Shown here one piece after another: positions 39,004 through 48,178 of a stretch of 64,000 nt of DNA (its first letter is position 1; every line of letters starts with the position of its first letter). The stretch lies in contig JAWKJM010000006.1 of the NCBI GenBank assembly GCA_041393775.1, positions 186,001-250,000 of the forward strand. Direction: 5' to 3'. A program made the position numbers and the translations under genes. This DNA comes from JADKAV01 sp041393775 (GTDB lineage: Bacteria; Actinomycetota; Actinomycetes; S36-B12; UBA10799). Under the pieces are notes generated by a model, which was given only the letters and a program-made list of their open reading frames with translations, was not told the origin of the DNA and did no database searches.

Positions 39004-41694
39004 TCAGCCCGGCAGCCGCCTCGCTTCGAGATCGGCCCGGATGAGGGCAGGTCCGCACCAAGCGGCGGCCCCCACCACCGCGAGCCCACGCGCCGACACG
39101 ATGATCGGGTTCAGTTCCAGGCGGGTTAGTTCTGGAAAGTCGTCGGCCAGCCGCCCGATCCGATGGATCAGCCCGGCGAGCAGCTCGACGTCGACCGGCG
39201 GCGAGTCGCGATACCCGAACAGCAGCGGTGCGGCCTTCGGCGCCCTGATCAGATCGTCCACGTCCCGGTCGGTCAACGGCGGGATCCGGTATCCGCGGTC
39301 CTCCAGCAGTTTCGGCACCGCACCTGCGATGCCGAACGAGACCACAGGACCGAACAGCGCATCCTCGCGCTTCTCCACAACGCAGGCGACGCCCATCGGC
39401 GCCTGTGCTTGGAGTATCAGTCGCTTCTGAGCCTCGGCGGGCAGAGTCGCGATCATCGACAGGTACGCGGTGCGCACGGCCGCCTCGTTCTCGAGATTCA
39501 CGCGGACCCCTCCCAGATCCGGGCGGTGCACCAGACCCGGATGCGCGGTCTTCAGCACAATGGGGTAACCGATCTCGCGAGCCACCGAGACCGCTTGCGT
39601 CTCGCTGGACACAAGATGACAGTCCCATAGGTCGATGCCGTAGCAGCCCAGCAGGTCCTGCAGGTCCTTGCTCTCCACCGGCACGAGCGCCTGTTGACCG
39701 TGCGCCGCCACCGCCTTGTCCCGGATCCCGCGCATGACCCCTCGGGCGCGCTCCAACGAGATGTCGGGCAACTGGGGAATCGTGCCCCGCGGAGTCTCCA
39801 GCCATCGCGAGTAGTTGACCAGTGTCGACAGTGCCTTCACCGCAGGTTCGACCTCGTGGAAGACGGGGACCGAGCCACTGCCCGGGAGGCCGTGCGGGCC
39901 CTTCACCTCGATGACGCGCCGGTCGTGATCCTCGGCCATCAGGACCGCGAGCAAAGGTTTGGTCGAATGTTCGGCGAGGTCGCGCAATGAGTCGCGTATG
40001 CTCACACTCTCACCCCGGATCACTGGTACGTGCAGCACGATCACCGCATCAGCACCTGGATCCTCGACCGCGGCCTGCACCGCCGCCGTCATGGCGTCGA
40101 CATCGGCGGTGTGCCCCAGCAGCACGGGCTCCCCGACCACGTCGAGACCGTTCGTCTCACACGCGTCCGCGGTGAGCACGCCCAGCGCATCGCTGTTGCC
40201 GACTATGGCGACCCTGCGCCCCTTCGCAAGCGGCTGGAAGTTGAGCAGGCTCGCGACATCGAACAACTCCGGCAACGAGTCCACCTGCATGACCCCGGCC
40301 TGTTCGAACATTGCATCGATCGCCTGGGACGGCAGCGCGGTCCGGCGGACCGTGTGGCCCAGTGGCAACGACTGGGTGCTGCGCCCCGAGCGCACTGCCA
40401 CGATGGGTTTGCGGGCACCCAGGCGCCGCGCCACCCGCGCGAACTTGCGAGGGTTACCGATGCTCTCCAGGTACAGCAGGACCAGATTCGTGGCATCGTC
40501 GTCCTCCCAGTACTGCAGCAGGTCGTTGGCGGAGACGTCGACGCGGTTGCCCGCCGACACGAAGGTGGAGACCCCCAGCCCTCGATCGTTGGCGGTCATG
40601 AGCAGGGAAACCCCGAGCGCACCCGACTGGGCGAAGAAGCCGATCCGGCCACGGGGGACCTTCGTCGGGATCAAAGAGGCGTTGAGTTGCACATGAGGAT
40701 CGGTGTTGATGATCCCCAGCGCATTCGGACCGATGATGCGCAGACCGTTGGCCCTGGCATGTTGGATGAGCCGGCGCTGCAACACCCGACCCTCGGGCCC
40801 GGCCTCCGCGAAGCCCGCCGAGACGACCACCGCGCCGAGCACCCCCGCCTTTCCGCAATCCGAAATCGCTGCCAGCACTTGCTCGGAGGGCACCGCGATC
40901 ACGGCCAGATCGATCGGTGCCGGTGCACTCGACAAGGTCGGGAAGCACGGAATACCGGAGATCATTTCGGCGTCGGGATGGATCCCCACCAGTGGACCGG
41001 TGAAGCCGGCGGTCTTGAGGTTGTGCAGCAGCGCGTTTCCGACGGTCCCCTCACGGCGGCTCACGCCAACGAGCGCCACTGAACGCGGTGCCAGCAATGC
41101 CGCCACCGAGCGGGCTTCGGCACGGTGCTCACGAGCCTGCATTACCTCCCGGGAGTTCTCGGTCGGACCGATGTCGAAGTGCAGTTTGACGACACCTTCG
41201 TCCATCGCCTGGGTAGGTCGGTAGCCCGCCTCCTCGAACGTCGCCAGCATGCGCCGGTTCGTCGGCAAGACCTCGGCCACGAACCGCGAGACGCCCCGCT
41301 CCCGGGCGGCGCCGGCAAGATGCTCCAGCAGGATCGAGCCCAGCCCGCGGCCCTGATGCTGGTCACTGATGACGAACGCAACTTCCGCTTCGGCCCGGTC
41401 GATGCGGTCGAAGCGCCCGACCCCGATGATCTCGCCGGCGACCACGGCCACCAGGGCCACCCGGTCCACATAGTCGACTTGGGTGAACCGATCCAGGTCC
41501 TTCTCGGTCAGTCTCGGATACGGCGCGAAGAACCGGTAGTAGACGGTCTCGGCGGAAAGGGTTTCGTGGAAGGCCGCCAGCGCGTCGTGGTCCTCAGCGC
41601 GGATGGGGCGGATGTGACAGATGCGGCCGTCACGCAGGATGACGTCGGCTTCCCAGTGCTCCGGGTACTCCGCGGTCTCAGCGGGCGAGGTCAT
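39004..41694 (-). CDS. GNAT-NDP-forming acyl-CoA synthetase fusion (Pat/AcsD type)
   Basis: 896-aa multidomain protein. An N-terminal GNAT domain (residues 15-180, acetyl-CoA loop QHQGRGLGSILL) is followed by CoA-binding (from LLAPRSVALVGVSRREG), succinyl-CoA ligase-like (FAQSGALG, PLGHT) and ATP-grasp (YPIVLKTAHPGLVHR) domains. Such proteins acetylate lysines or are acyl-CoA synthetase-like enzymes; protein acetyltransferases of this build (Pat) modify acetyl-CoA synthetase. Whether the synthetase part is active is uncertain, although a His candidate (GHT) is present. It is divergent from the 50-aa coiled-coil gene. Confidence 0.9.
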   Translation of the reverse strand: MTSPAETAEYPEHWEADVILRDGRICHIRPIRAEDHDALAAFHETLSAETVYYRFFAPYPRLTEKDLDRFTQVDYVDRVALVAVVAGEIIGVGRFDRIDRAEAEVAFVISDQHQGRGLGSILLEHLAGAARERGVSRFVAEVLPTNRRMLATFEEAGYRPTQAMDEGVVKLHFDIGPTENSREVMQAREHRAEARSVAALLAPRSVALVGVSRREGTVGNALLHNLKTAGFTGPLVGIHPDAEMISGIPCFPTLSSAPAPIDLAVIAVPSEQVLAAISDCGKAGVLGAVVVSAGFAEAGPEGRVLQRRLIQHARANGLRIIGPNALGIINTDPHVQLNASLIPTKVPRGRIGFFAQSGALGVSLLMTANDRGLGVSTFVSAGNRVDVSANDLLQYWEDDDATNLVLLYLESIGNPRKFARVARRLGARKPIVAVRSGRSTQSLPLGHTVRRTALPSQAIDAMFEQAGVMQVDSLPELFDVASLLNFQPLAKGRRVAIVGNSDALGVLTADACETNGLDVVGEPVLLGHTADVDAMTAAVQAAVEDPGADAVIVLHVPVIRGESVSIRDSLRDLAEHSTKPLLAVLMAEDHDRRVIEVKGPHGLPGSGSVPVFHEVEPAVKALSTLVNYSRWLETPRGTIPQLPDISLERARGVMRGIRDKAVAAHGQQALVPVESKDLQDLLGCYGIDLWDCHLVSSETQAVSVAREIGYPIVLKTAHPGLVHRPDLGGVRVNLENEAAVRTAYLSMIATLPAEAQKRLILQAQAPMGVACVVEKREDALFGPVVSFGIAGAVPKLLEDRGYRIPPLTDRDVDDLIRAPKAAPLLFGYRDSPPVDVELLAGLIHRIGRLADDFPELTRLELNPIIVSARGLAVVGAAAWCGPALIRADLEARRLPG

Positions 41695-41791
41695 GGATAC
41701 ACGGTAGCGAGCGCGATGTGCGCGTGTCGGTCGTCCGAACTGTGGATGCGGCACCGCTATGCTCGGCGGGTCCGTGTAAAATCGTAAGAAG

Positions 41792-41820
41792 TTGCGGAGG
41801 GGAGATCTAATCCCTAGATT
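41792..41820 (+). promoter_or_regulatory. Putative sigma-70-type promoter for 50-aa gene
   Basis: TTGCGG (41792-41797) and TAGATT (41815-41820) are separated by 17 bases and end 66 bp before the ATG at 41887. Agreement with consensus is moderate. The local A/T enrichment also includes a TAAAAT at 41777-41782. Confidence 0.35.
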
Positions 41821-41886
41821 GTCTTCGGCCGATACTCCGGTCGTGGGACACCCGAACAGCCCACCGAAACGCTTTGGAGGTGCACG

Positions 41887-42039
41887 ATGACCGCCGACTT
41901 GAATGTTCTGCGTCGCCGTCAGGAGTTGCTGTCGGCGCGCATCGCCAACACCCAGGATCCGTTCCTGCGCGAGAACCTGTCCGATGATTTGGCGAAGATC
42001 GTGGCCCAGATCGAGACCCTGCGGGATTCTGCCGCCTGA
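41887..42039 (+). CDS. 50-aa coiled-coil peptide
   Basis: A small protein with a strong ribosome site (GGAGG, 8 bases before ATG). It is highly charged and helical, with heptad-like Leu/Ile spacing: LNVLRRRQELLSARI and ENLSDDLAKIVAQIETL. It sits 50-60 bp upstream of parC on the same strand and may be co-transcribed. No family is recognised, and a small coiled-coil dimer is the only structural inference. Coding is well supported by the ribosome site and codon use. Confidence 0.72.
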   Translation: MTADLNVLRRRQELLSARIANTQDPFLRENLSDDLAKIVAQIETLRDSAA

Positions 42040-42091
42040 GTTCCCCACCGCGCCCGCCCCCTGCGCGGTTTTGTCGTTCCCCTGAGTGAGA

Positions 42092-44518
42092 ATGAAGCCC
42101 ATGGCCTCAGGAACGCTTATCCCCCCTGACGAGGGGCACGTCACCGACATCGACGTCTCCGTCGAGATGAAGTCCAGTTTCCTGACGTATGCCTATTCGG
42201 TGATCTACAGTCGTGCCCTGCCGGACGCCCGCGACGGACTGAAGCCGGTGCAGCGGCGGATCCTGTACCAGATGGGCCAGATGGGCCTGTTCAGCGACCG
42301 CGGGCATGTCAAGAGCGCGCGCGTCGTCGGCGAGGTGATGGGCCGTCTGCACCCGCACGGCGAGTCCGCCATCTACGACGCGCTGGTGCGGATGGCTCAA
42401 CCGTTCTCGATGCGTCTGCCGTTCATCGACGGCCACGGAAACTTCGGATCGCCGGACGATGGCCCCGCCGCTATGCGCTACACGGAGTGCCGACTCGCGG
42501 CCGCAGCCCGGCCCATGCTCGAGGGCATCGACGAGGACGTCGTCGACTTCGTCCCCAACTATGACGGACGGGAGGTCCAGCCGGAGGTCCTGCCGGCCGC
42601 AGTTCCGGCCCTGCTGGTCAACGGCACCACCGGGATCGCGGTCGGGATGGCCACCAGTATGGCCCCGCACAACCTGGGTGAAGTGGTCGCGGCCGCACGC
42701 CATCTCCTGAAACACCCGAAGGCGTCGCTGGAGACGCTCATGCGCTACGTGCCGGGCCCGGATCTCCCCACCGGCGGCCAGATCATCGGCCTTTCCGGCA
42801 TCCGGGAGGCCTACGAGAGCGGCCGGGGCGCGTTCAAGATCCGGGCGAGCGCGCAGGTGGAATCCTTGACGCCGCGCAGGCGTGGGATCGTAGTCACCGA
42901 ATTGCCGTACAACGTCGGCGCCGAACGGATCATCGAGAAGGTCAAGGAACTTCACGACGCCAAGAAGATCACCGGCGTATCGGCCGTGACCGACCTCTCC
43001 GACGGCGAACAGGGCATCCGATTGGTCATCGAGGTGAAGAGCGGGTTCAACCCCGACGCAGTCCTCGCGGATCTCTACCGGCTGACCCCACTAGAGGACA
43101 ACTTCACCATCAACGCCGTCTCTCTGGTGAACGGTTCGCCGAAGACGCTGGGCCTACGCGACCTGCTCCAGGTCTTCCTCGACCACCGCATAGTGGTGAT
43201 CCGGCGCCGCAGCGCGTTCCGGCTCCAGAAGGCGCAGGACCGTCTCCACCTCGTGGATGGCCTCCTCATCGCGATCCTCGATATCGACGAGGTCATCCAG
43301 GTGATCCGCGGCAGCGATGACACCGCCGCCGCCCGGGAACGGCTCATGGAGATCTTCGACCTGAGCCTTGTCCAGACCAACTACATCCTCGAGATGCCCC
43401 TGCGCCGGCTCACGAAGTTCTCGCGGATCGAGCTCGAGTCCGAGCGCGACGACCTGCGCAGGACGATCACCGGTCTCGAGGAACTGCTGGCCAGCGACGA
43501 GGTGCTGCGCGACACCCTTGACACGGAGCTGGCTCAGGTGGCGGAGACCTACTCGACGCCGCGGCGCACCGTCCTGCTGGACTCGGCTGGACCGGTCATC
43601 GAGGCCACGGCCCTGGAGATCCCCGACGAGGAATGCCAGGTCCTGGTGTCCGTCACCGGTATGGCTGCTCGAACACCCACAGCGGACGTACCCGGCGCCG
43701 GAGCCAAGCGGGTGGCCCACGACGCCCTGCTCGCTGTGATCCCGGCAACCACCCGCGGCCGGGTGGCGGTGCTGACCTCCGACGGCCAAGTGGTGCCGCT
43801 GGAGGTGGTTGACCTGCCCACCCTGCCGCCCACGGCGGACTCACCCTCGCTGAAGGCCACGGTCGCCGTCAAGGACTTCCTGCACCTCCCTCCCGACGTG
43901 ACGATCGCCGGAGTGGCTGGCTTCGGTTCGACGGTCATGCTGGTGACCGCCTTCGGGAAGGCCAAGCGGTTCGAGATCGAGCCCGGGAGCAGGCAGGCCC
44001 TGAGCCTGGATGCCAAGGACGCGCTGGTCGCCGCGTTCGTCTATGAGGCCGACGATGACGTGGTGTTCATGAGTTCGGCCGGACAGTTGTTGCGCGCGGC
44101 CGCCGACAGCGTCCCGGTACAGGGTTCCGGGGCCCGCGGAGTGGCCGGGATGAAACTCAAGAACGACGCTCGCGTCATAGCCGCTGGCCCGGGCCGACAG
44201 GGATCGCTGGTGGTCACCGTGGCCGGCTCGGGCGCAACGGTCAGCAGCCTCAAGGTCACCGAATTGGAGGCCTTCCCGCGCACCGGAAGAGACGGGGTCG
44301 GCGTGCGCTGCCACAGACTGCTTTCCGCGGAAGGCGCACTCATCGGCGGCTGGGTCGGTCGTTCCCCGTTGGCCTGCTCACCGGGCGGCAAACCACTGCC
44401 GCTGCCCGAGGTCGATGCCCGCCGGGACGCATCGGGCTCCGCGAGCCCGGCGGCCAAAGTCCTCATCGGGGCATCAGCCGGCACCCAATCAACTGCGGAT
44501 GGCGTCCTTTTCACCTAG
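42092..44518 (+). CDS. parC: DNA topoisomerase IV subunit A (ParC), GyrA-type
   Basis: About 808-aa breakage-reunion subunit. The N-terminal domain contains RALPDARDGLKPVQRRIL, HPHGESAIYDALVRMAQPFSM (the quinolone-resistance region) and the catalytic Tyr130 in AMRYTEC. A coiled-coil and a beta-pinwheel C-terminal domain follow. It lacks a clear GyrA-box (QxRGGKG), supporting ParC rather than gyrase. Partner ParE is at 48179. Several starts (GTG 42086, ATG 42092, ATG 42101) are close together and none has a strong ribosome site. Confidence 0.93.
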   Translation: MKPMASGTLIPPDEGHVTDIDVSVEMKSSFLTYAYSVIYSRALPDARDGLKPVQRRILYQMGQMGLFSDRGHVKSARVVGEVMGRLHPHGESAIYDALVRMAQPFSMRLPFIDGHGNFGSPDDGPAAMRYTECRLAAAARPMLEGIDEDVVDFVPNYDGREVQPEVLPAAVPALLVNGTTGIAVGMATSMAPHNLGEVVAAARHLLKHPKASLETLMRYVPGPDLPTGGQIIGLSGIREAYESGRGAFKIRASAQVESLTPRRRGIVVTELPYNVGAERIIEKVKELHDAKKITGVSAVTDLSDGEQGIRLVIEVKSGFNPDAVLADLYRLTPLEDNFTINAVSLVNGSPKTLGLRDLLQVFLDHRIVVIRRRSAFRLQKAQDRLHLVDGLLIAILDIDEVIQVIRGSDDTAAARERLMEIFDLSLVQTNYILEMPLRRLTKFSRIELESERDDLRRTITGLEELLASDEVLRDTLDTELAQVAETYSTPRRTVLLDSAGPVIEATALEIPDEECQVLVSVTGMAARTPTADVPGAGAKRVAHDALLAVIPATTRGRVAVLTSDGQVVPLEVVDLPTLPPTADSPSLKATVAVKDFLHLPPDVTIAGVAGFGSTVMLVTAFGKAKRFEIEPGSRQALSLDAKDALVAAFVYEADDDVVFMSSAGQLLRAAADSVPVQGSGARGVAGMKLKNDARVIAAGPGRQGSLVVTVAGSGATVSSLKVTELEAFPRTGRDGVGVRCHRLLSAEGALIGGWVGRSPLACSPGGKPLPLPEVDARRDASGSASPAAKVLIGASAGTQSTADGVLFT

Positions 44519-44554
44519 GGCGCGGGGTCGTCCGCTCCGACCAATCCGAAACCG

Positions 44555-44815
44555 TTCGTGTACTCGGTAGCGGCAGGAGTTGGCCGCGAGGTTAGAGAAT
44601 GGTCGCGAGGTTAGAGATTGTGCACGAGGTTAGAGAACGCACGTGTGGCTTCTCTAACCTCGTGCACGTTCTCTAACCCGAGCGATTTCCGCCCGGCATT
44701 TCCCGTCTGAACGCCGCGGCCGGCCACGGCCATGGACCACTAACGCGAGCGATTTCCGCCCGGCATTTCCCGTCTGAACGCCGCGGCCACCCATGGCCGG
44801 GGACGCCTATCGCCG
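44555..44815. repeat. Family B composite repeat, copy 4
   Basis: This occupies the first half of the 549-bp gap 44519-45067 between convergent parC and the deacetylase gene. The left flank carries two extra 19-bp GAGGTTAGAGA units (44588-44606, 44607-44625). The hairpin pairs 44610-44637 with 44650-44677 (two mismatches, 12-nt loop). One full 67-bp unit and a partial second follow, to about 44815. No gene was seen in the gap. Confidence 0.92.
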
Positions 44816-44835
44816 GCACCACTCACGGACGTCGG

Positions 44836-44869
44836 CCTTCGGTTAGACCTTCGGGTTCCGGTTAGACCT
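44836..44869. repeat. 19-bp repeat (one full, one partial copy)
   Basis: The full copy at 44851-44869 has the same 19-bp sequence type as 35608-35645, preceded by a partial unit. It lies between family B copy 4 and the CCGAACGAGAAC array. Confidence 0.65.
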
Positions 44870-44885
44870 CTTGGCCATCTGTGGG

Positions 44886-44961
44886 CCCAACGAGAACGCC
44901 CGAGCCGAACGAGAACCCGTGGGCCGAACGAGAACCCGTGGGCCGAACGAGAACCGGCGAG
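44886..44961. repeat. Tandem array of four 19-bp repeats (CCGAACGAGAACCCGTGGG type)
   Basis: Units at 44886, 44905, 44924 and 44943; the second and third are identical and the others differ in the last third. A degenerate fifth unit follows (44962-44980). It lies about 90 bp from the 3' end of the deacetylase gene. The period is the same as in the family B arms. Confidence 0.85.
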
Positions 44962-45067
44962 CCAAACGGGGGCCCTAGGCACCTGACCTGACCGATACAC
45001 CGATCTCTCGCTGTCGCCCACTGTGCAGCGCTGCAATCGCACACAGTCACAAATCCGCCTGCCGAAA

Positions 45068-45796
45068 TCACGAGGTCTCACAGGCAGGGATCACTGCAAA
45101 GCGATAGCCCATCTTGGACCATCTGGGCAGCACCGCCCGAACTGCTGCCACGGTCTGCGGGTGCGTGTCGTGCATCAGAATGACCGCCCCGGGCTTGGTG
45201 GCTGCATGCAGTCTCTGGATGGTCCAGGAGAGGCTGTGCGGCGCCCAGTCCTCGATGTGTGCGGTCCACAAGACGGGCTGCAGGCCCGCGGCAAGGGATG
45301 CCCGCGCGACGCGCTCGTTGATCAGTCCGTAGGGCGGCCGCATACAGGGACTGGCCGCCGGGCCGATGACCCTACTTGTACGTCCCAACTCGCTCTTCAC
45401 TCGTCTGGTCGGCACCGACGTCAGCCGTGGATGACTCCAGGTGTGGTTACCGACCGCGTGACCTTGCTTCCGCATCTTCCCCAGCAACTTGCGTTGGGAT
45501 TGGGAACTGTTGCCCGTGACGAAGAACGTCGCATGCGCGTGGTACTTCTTCAGCGACTTGAGCAAGCCGCGGGTCAGGCCTGAGGGGCCGTCATCGAATG
45601 TCAGGAACAGGACCTTCTCCTGAGGGCGCTTGCCCACGGCTGCCCGGTACCACCCGGGTGGGTTTGGCAGCCCCTTCTTCATCTGGACCGGGCCGCTGCC
45701 CTTGTTCCACTGGACCGGATCATGCAACTGGGTCGTTGCGCTGAGGAGGCCGCTCGCGGTCGCCGCGGCCACGATGACCGTAGTTACGACATCCAC
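45068..45796 (-). CDS. Secreted polysaccharide deacetylase (NodB homology)
   Basis: 242-aa exported or membrane-anchored deacetylase. An N-terminal hydrophobic segment (residues 3-20) is followed by the NodB domain: LTFDDGPS (metal-binding Asp68-Asp69), NHTWSHP (His ligands), RPPYG and a late LMHD motif. It probably removes acetyl groups from peptidoglycan or another surface polysaccharide. The GTG start at 45796 is chosen from the hydrophobic segment; the open frame continues upstream without recognisable sequence. It is a single gene. Confidence 0.85.
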   Translation of the reverse strand: MDVVTTVIVAAATASGLLSATTQLHDPVQWNKGSGPVQMKKGLPNPPGWYRAAVGKRPQEKVLFLTFDDGPSGLTRGLLKSLKKYHAHATFFVTGNSSQSQRKLLGKMRKQGHAVGNHTWSHPRLTSVPTRRVKSELGRTSRVIGPAASPCMRPPYGLINERVARASLAAGLQPVLWTAHIEDWAPHSLSWTIQRLHAATKPGAVILMHDTHPQTVAAVRAVLPRWSKMGYRFAVIPACETS

Positions 45797-46119
45797 CTGA
45801 CCAGCGTCGCACAAGGGCTTGGGCTCCCGAGCGCCGGTGGCGATCGCGCATTGGTGCCTGAAACTGAACCACAGACGTCTGCGTGCACCCCGGTGCCCGG
45901 ACCAATCCGAGTTCCGCCGTCTCGTGGACTTCGAAGGTGGGTTCACGTCGCCAATGGCAGGTATGGTGCCGCGTTCACCGACCAGTTGCCTGACCGGATC
46001 GGCAGTAAGCGGTGGATCTCGCCAAGCGAAACTGGGCCGACCTGGTTGACGCTGCCCCAAGCACTTCCACAACACCTGCACCACCGACGGGGTGCCTCAA
46101 TGGCCGGTAGCCTGAGGAC
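45797..46119. other. 323-bp interval between divergent genes
   Basis: No gene, repeat or strong palindrome was recognised between the deacetylase and redoxin genes. Open frames present on both strands lack ribosome sites and family features. Promoters for both neighbours must lie here, but no convincing -35/-10 pair stands out. Confidence 0.45.
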
Positions 46120-46668
46120 ATGGCCCTGGAATCCACAATGGTGGCACTTGGTACTCGCATGCCTGACGCGGATCTGCCCGATCTCAATGGCAACCCGGTC
46201 GGCCTGCACGCATACGCGTCCGGGCTTCCGCTTCTGGTCGTCTTCTCGTGCAACCACTGCCCGTACGTGCGTCATCTCGAGGCATTGCTCGGTGAAGTGG
46301 TCAATGCCGTAGATGGCCTCCGCACCGTTGCCATCAACTCAAACGATGTCGAGAACTACCCCGATGACGCACCCGCTGGTATGCGTGAACAGATCTCCCG
46401 CGCCGGCTGGACGTTCCCATACTTGATCGACGAGAGCCAGGACGTCGCCAGAGCCTTCCGGGCCGCCTGCACACCGGACTTCTTCCTCTTCGGGGCCGAC
46501 GGGAGGCTGGCCTACCGGGGGGCGTTCGACTACTCGACTCCTAAGAACGGCCAGCCCCTGACCGGCGAACTGCTGCGCGAAGCCATCGAGTTGGTGCTCG
46601 CGGGCGATCCCGTGCCCGAGCCGCACCGCCCGTCCATGGGGTGCGGGATCAAGTGGAAGCAGTCATGA
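46120..46668 (+). CDS. Thioredoxin-fold redoxin
   Basis: 182-aa thioredoxin-like protein of the AhpC/TSA-redoxin type. The CxxC motif C44-NHC47-PYV is intact, and a typical PDFFLFGADGRLAYRG strand pair follows. It is joined to the FNR-like gene by a 4-bp ATGA overlap, so a flavin reductase and a disulfide protein are made together. Relatives of this subgroup (CNHCPYV) lack a resolved function; disulfide or peroxide reduction is likely. Confidence 0.85.
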   Translation: MALESTMVALGTRMPDADLPDLNGNPVGLHAYASGLPLLVVFSCNHCPYVRHLEALLGEVVNAVDGLRTVAINSNDVENYPDDAPAGMREQISRAGWTFPYLIDESQDVARAFRAACTPDFFLFGADGRLAYRGAFDYSTPKNGQPLTGELLREAIELVLAGDPVPEPHRPSMGCGIKWKQS

Positions 46669-47645
46669 GTCACAGCACCGACATGCTCATCGTCGGCGCG
46701 GGTCCGGTGGGACTCTATGCTGCCTACTACGCCGGTTTCCGCGGGTTCAGCACAGTCGTCTGCGACACCCTGCCCGAGATCGGCGGTCAGATTTCGGCGA
46801 TGTACCCGGAGAAGATGATCTTCGACGTGGCGGGGTTCCCCGCAGTCCGCGGCCGGGACCTGGTAGACGGTCTGGCAGCCCAGGCCGGAGAATACGCACC
46901 GACCTACCTCTTGGGTGATCAAGCGGTGGATCTGCAGGAGCATGACGACGGCATCACCGTCACCACGGCAACTGGTATCCGGGTCCACGCCAAGGTCCTG
47001 CTCGTCACCGCCGGCATCGGCGCCTTCCGGCCTCGTCCGTTACCAGCCGCGGAGGGATTCACCGGTGACGGAATCGTCTTTTTCGTGCCGCGTCTGGATG
47101 CCCACGCCGACCAAGACGTCGTCATCGTCGGCGGCGGTGACTCCGCATTCGACTGGGCGTTGTCCCTGCACCCGATCGCCCGCAGCGTGACGGTGGTGCA
47201 CCGCCGCGACGCCTTCCGAGCCCATGCCGGCACAGTCGACCGGGTGCGCGACCTCGGCGTACGGCTGGTGACCTCGAGCGAGGTGTCTGCCATCGAAGGT
47301 GACGGAACGGTGACGGGGGTTCGCGTTACGCACAAGCAAACGGGACAGGAATCACGCTTGCCGGCCGATACCGTCGTCGCGGCATTGGGGTTCATCGCCG
47401 CCATCGGGCCGTTGGCGCAGTGGGGACTCGAAGTCGAGAAGCGGCACATCGTCGTGGACACAACGATGGCCACGAACCGGCCCCGGATCTATGCCGCGGG
47501 CGACATCGCGACATACCCCGGCAAGGTGCCCTTGATCTCGGTCGGCTTCGGCGAGGCGGCGCTGGCGGTGAACAACGCGGCGCCCATAATCGACCCCACA
47601 CACGGTGTCTTCCCCGGTCACTCGTCCGGGGAATCTCTGGCCTAG
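46665..47645 (+). CDS. Ferredoxin/flavodoxin-NADP reductase-like flavoprotein (YumC type)
   Basis: 326-aa two-dinucleotide-domain flavoprotein. It has the FAD motif VGAGPVGLYAAYYAG, the NADPH motif IVGGGDSAFDWAL and the FAD-ribityl motif IYAAGDIATYP. The redox-active CxxC of thioredoxin reductase is missing, which places it with ferredoxin-NADP+ reductases of type 2. Coupling to a redoxin gene raises the alternative that it reduces that protein through an unusual route. Length fits the FNR-2 group. Confidence 0.85.
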   Translation: MSHSTDMLIVGAGPVGLYAAYYAGFRGFSTVVCDTLPEIGGQISAMYPEKMIFDVAGFPAVRGRDLVDGLAAQAGEYAPTYLLGDQAVDLQEHDDGITVTTATGIRVHAKVLLVTAGIGAFRPRPLPAAEGFTGDGIVFFVPRLDAHADQDVVIVGGGDSAFDWALSLHPIARSVTVVHRRDAFRAHAGTVDRVRDLGVRLVTSSEVSAIEGDGTVTGVRVTHKQTGQESRLPADTVVAALGFIAAIGPLAQWGLEVEKRHIVVDTTMATNRPRIYAAGDIATYPGKVPLISVGFGEAALAVNNAAPIIDPTHGVFPGHSSGESLA

Positions 47646-47662
47646 GTACGCTCAGGACCAAT

Positions 47663-48166
47663 ATGGATAACTCAGTCTTCGACGACGTGGTTGCTGGCAA
47701 CGAGCGGTTCGCGGAGTCCTATCACGAACCGGGCATGTCGGGTCGCGCGGCCAAACACTTGGCCCTGATCACGTGCATGGATTCCCGGATCGACCCGTTG
47801 AGCGTGCTGGGCATGAAGTCCGGTGACATGAAGATCCTTCGCAACGCCGGAGCCCGAGTCACCGACGACGTGCTGCGCACGCTGGTCCTGGCCGCATACC
47901 TGCTGGATGTCAACCGGATCATCGTCATGCCCCACACTGACTGTCGCATGGCCAAGAGCACCGAAGCGGAGGTGCATCAGAGCATTCTGGACAGCACCGG
48001 GGTCGACACGCGCTCGCTGGAGTTCCGGACCATCGATGACCCTCTCGAGACGCTCAAGTCCGACGTCCAGCGGATCCGCTCGTACCCGTACATGCCCGGC
48101 AACGTGGTGGTCGCCGGCGGCATGTACGACGTGCACACCGGCAAACTGACCATCTACGACTCCTAG
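47663..48166 (+). CDS. Beta-class carbonic anhydrase
   Basis: 167-aa protein with the four zinc-site residues of beta carbonic anhydrases: C38 and D40 in CMDSR, H91 and C94 in HTDC. It interconverts CO2 and bicarbonate and is cytosolic. This short form resembles the mycobacterial Rv1284-type enzymes. It starts 17 bp after the FNR gene and may belong to the same transcript. Its 3' end faces parE at a distance of 12 bp. Confidence 0.93.
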   Translation: MDNSVFDDVVAGNERFAESYHEPGMSGRAAKHLALITCMDSRIDPLSVLGMKSGDMKILRNAGARVTDDVLRTLVLAAYLLDVNRIIVMPHTDCRMAKSTEAEVHQSILDSTGVDTRSLEFRTIDDPLETLKSDVQRIRSYPYMPGNVVVAGGMYDVHTGKLTIYDS

Positions 48167-48178
48167 CCGGTCACGTTC

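Noticed and set aside
44588..44980. A CRISPR-like array of short repeats
   Set aside because: The 19-bp units are directly adjacent without unique spacers, and no cas genes occur in the window.
45797..46084. N-terminal extension of the polysaccharide deacetylase
   Set aside because: The frame is open upstream of 45796, but the translated sequence is unlike any signal or domain, while the signal-like helix begins just after the chosen GTG.
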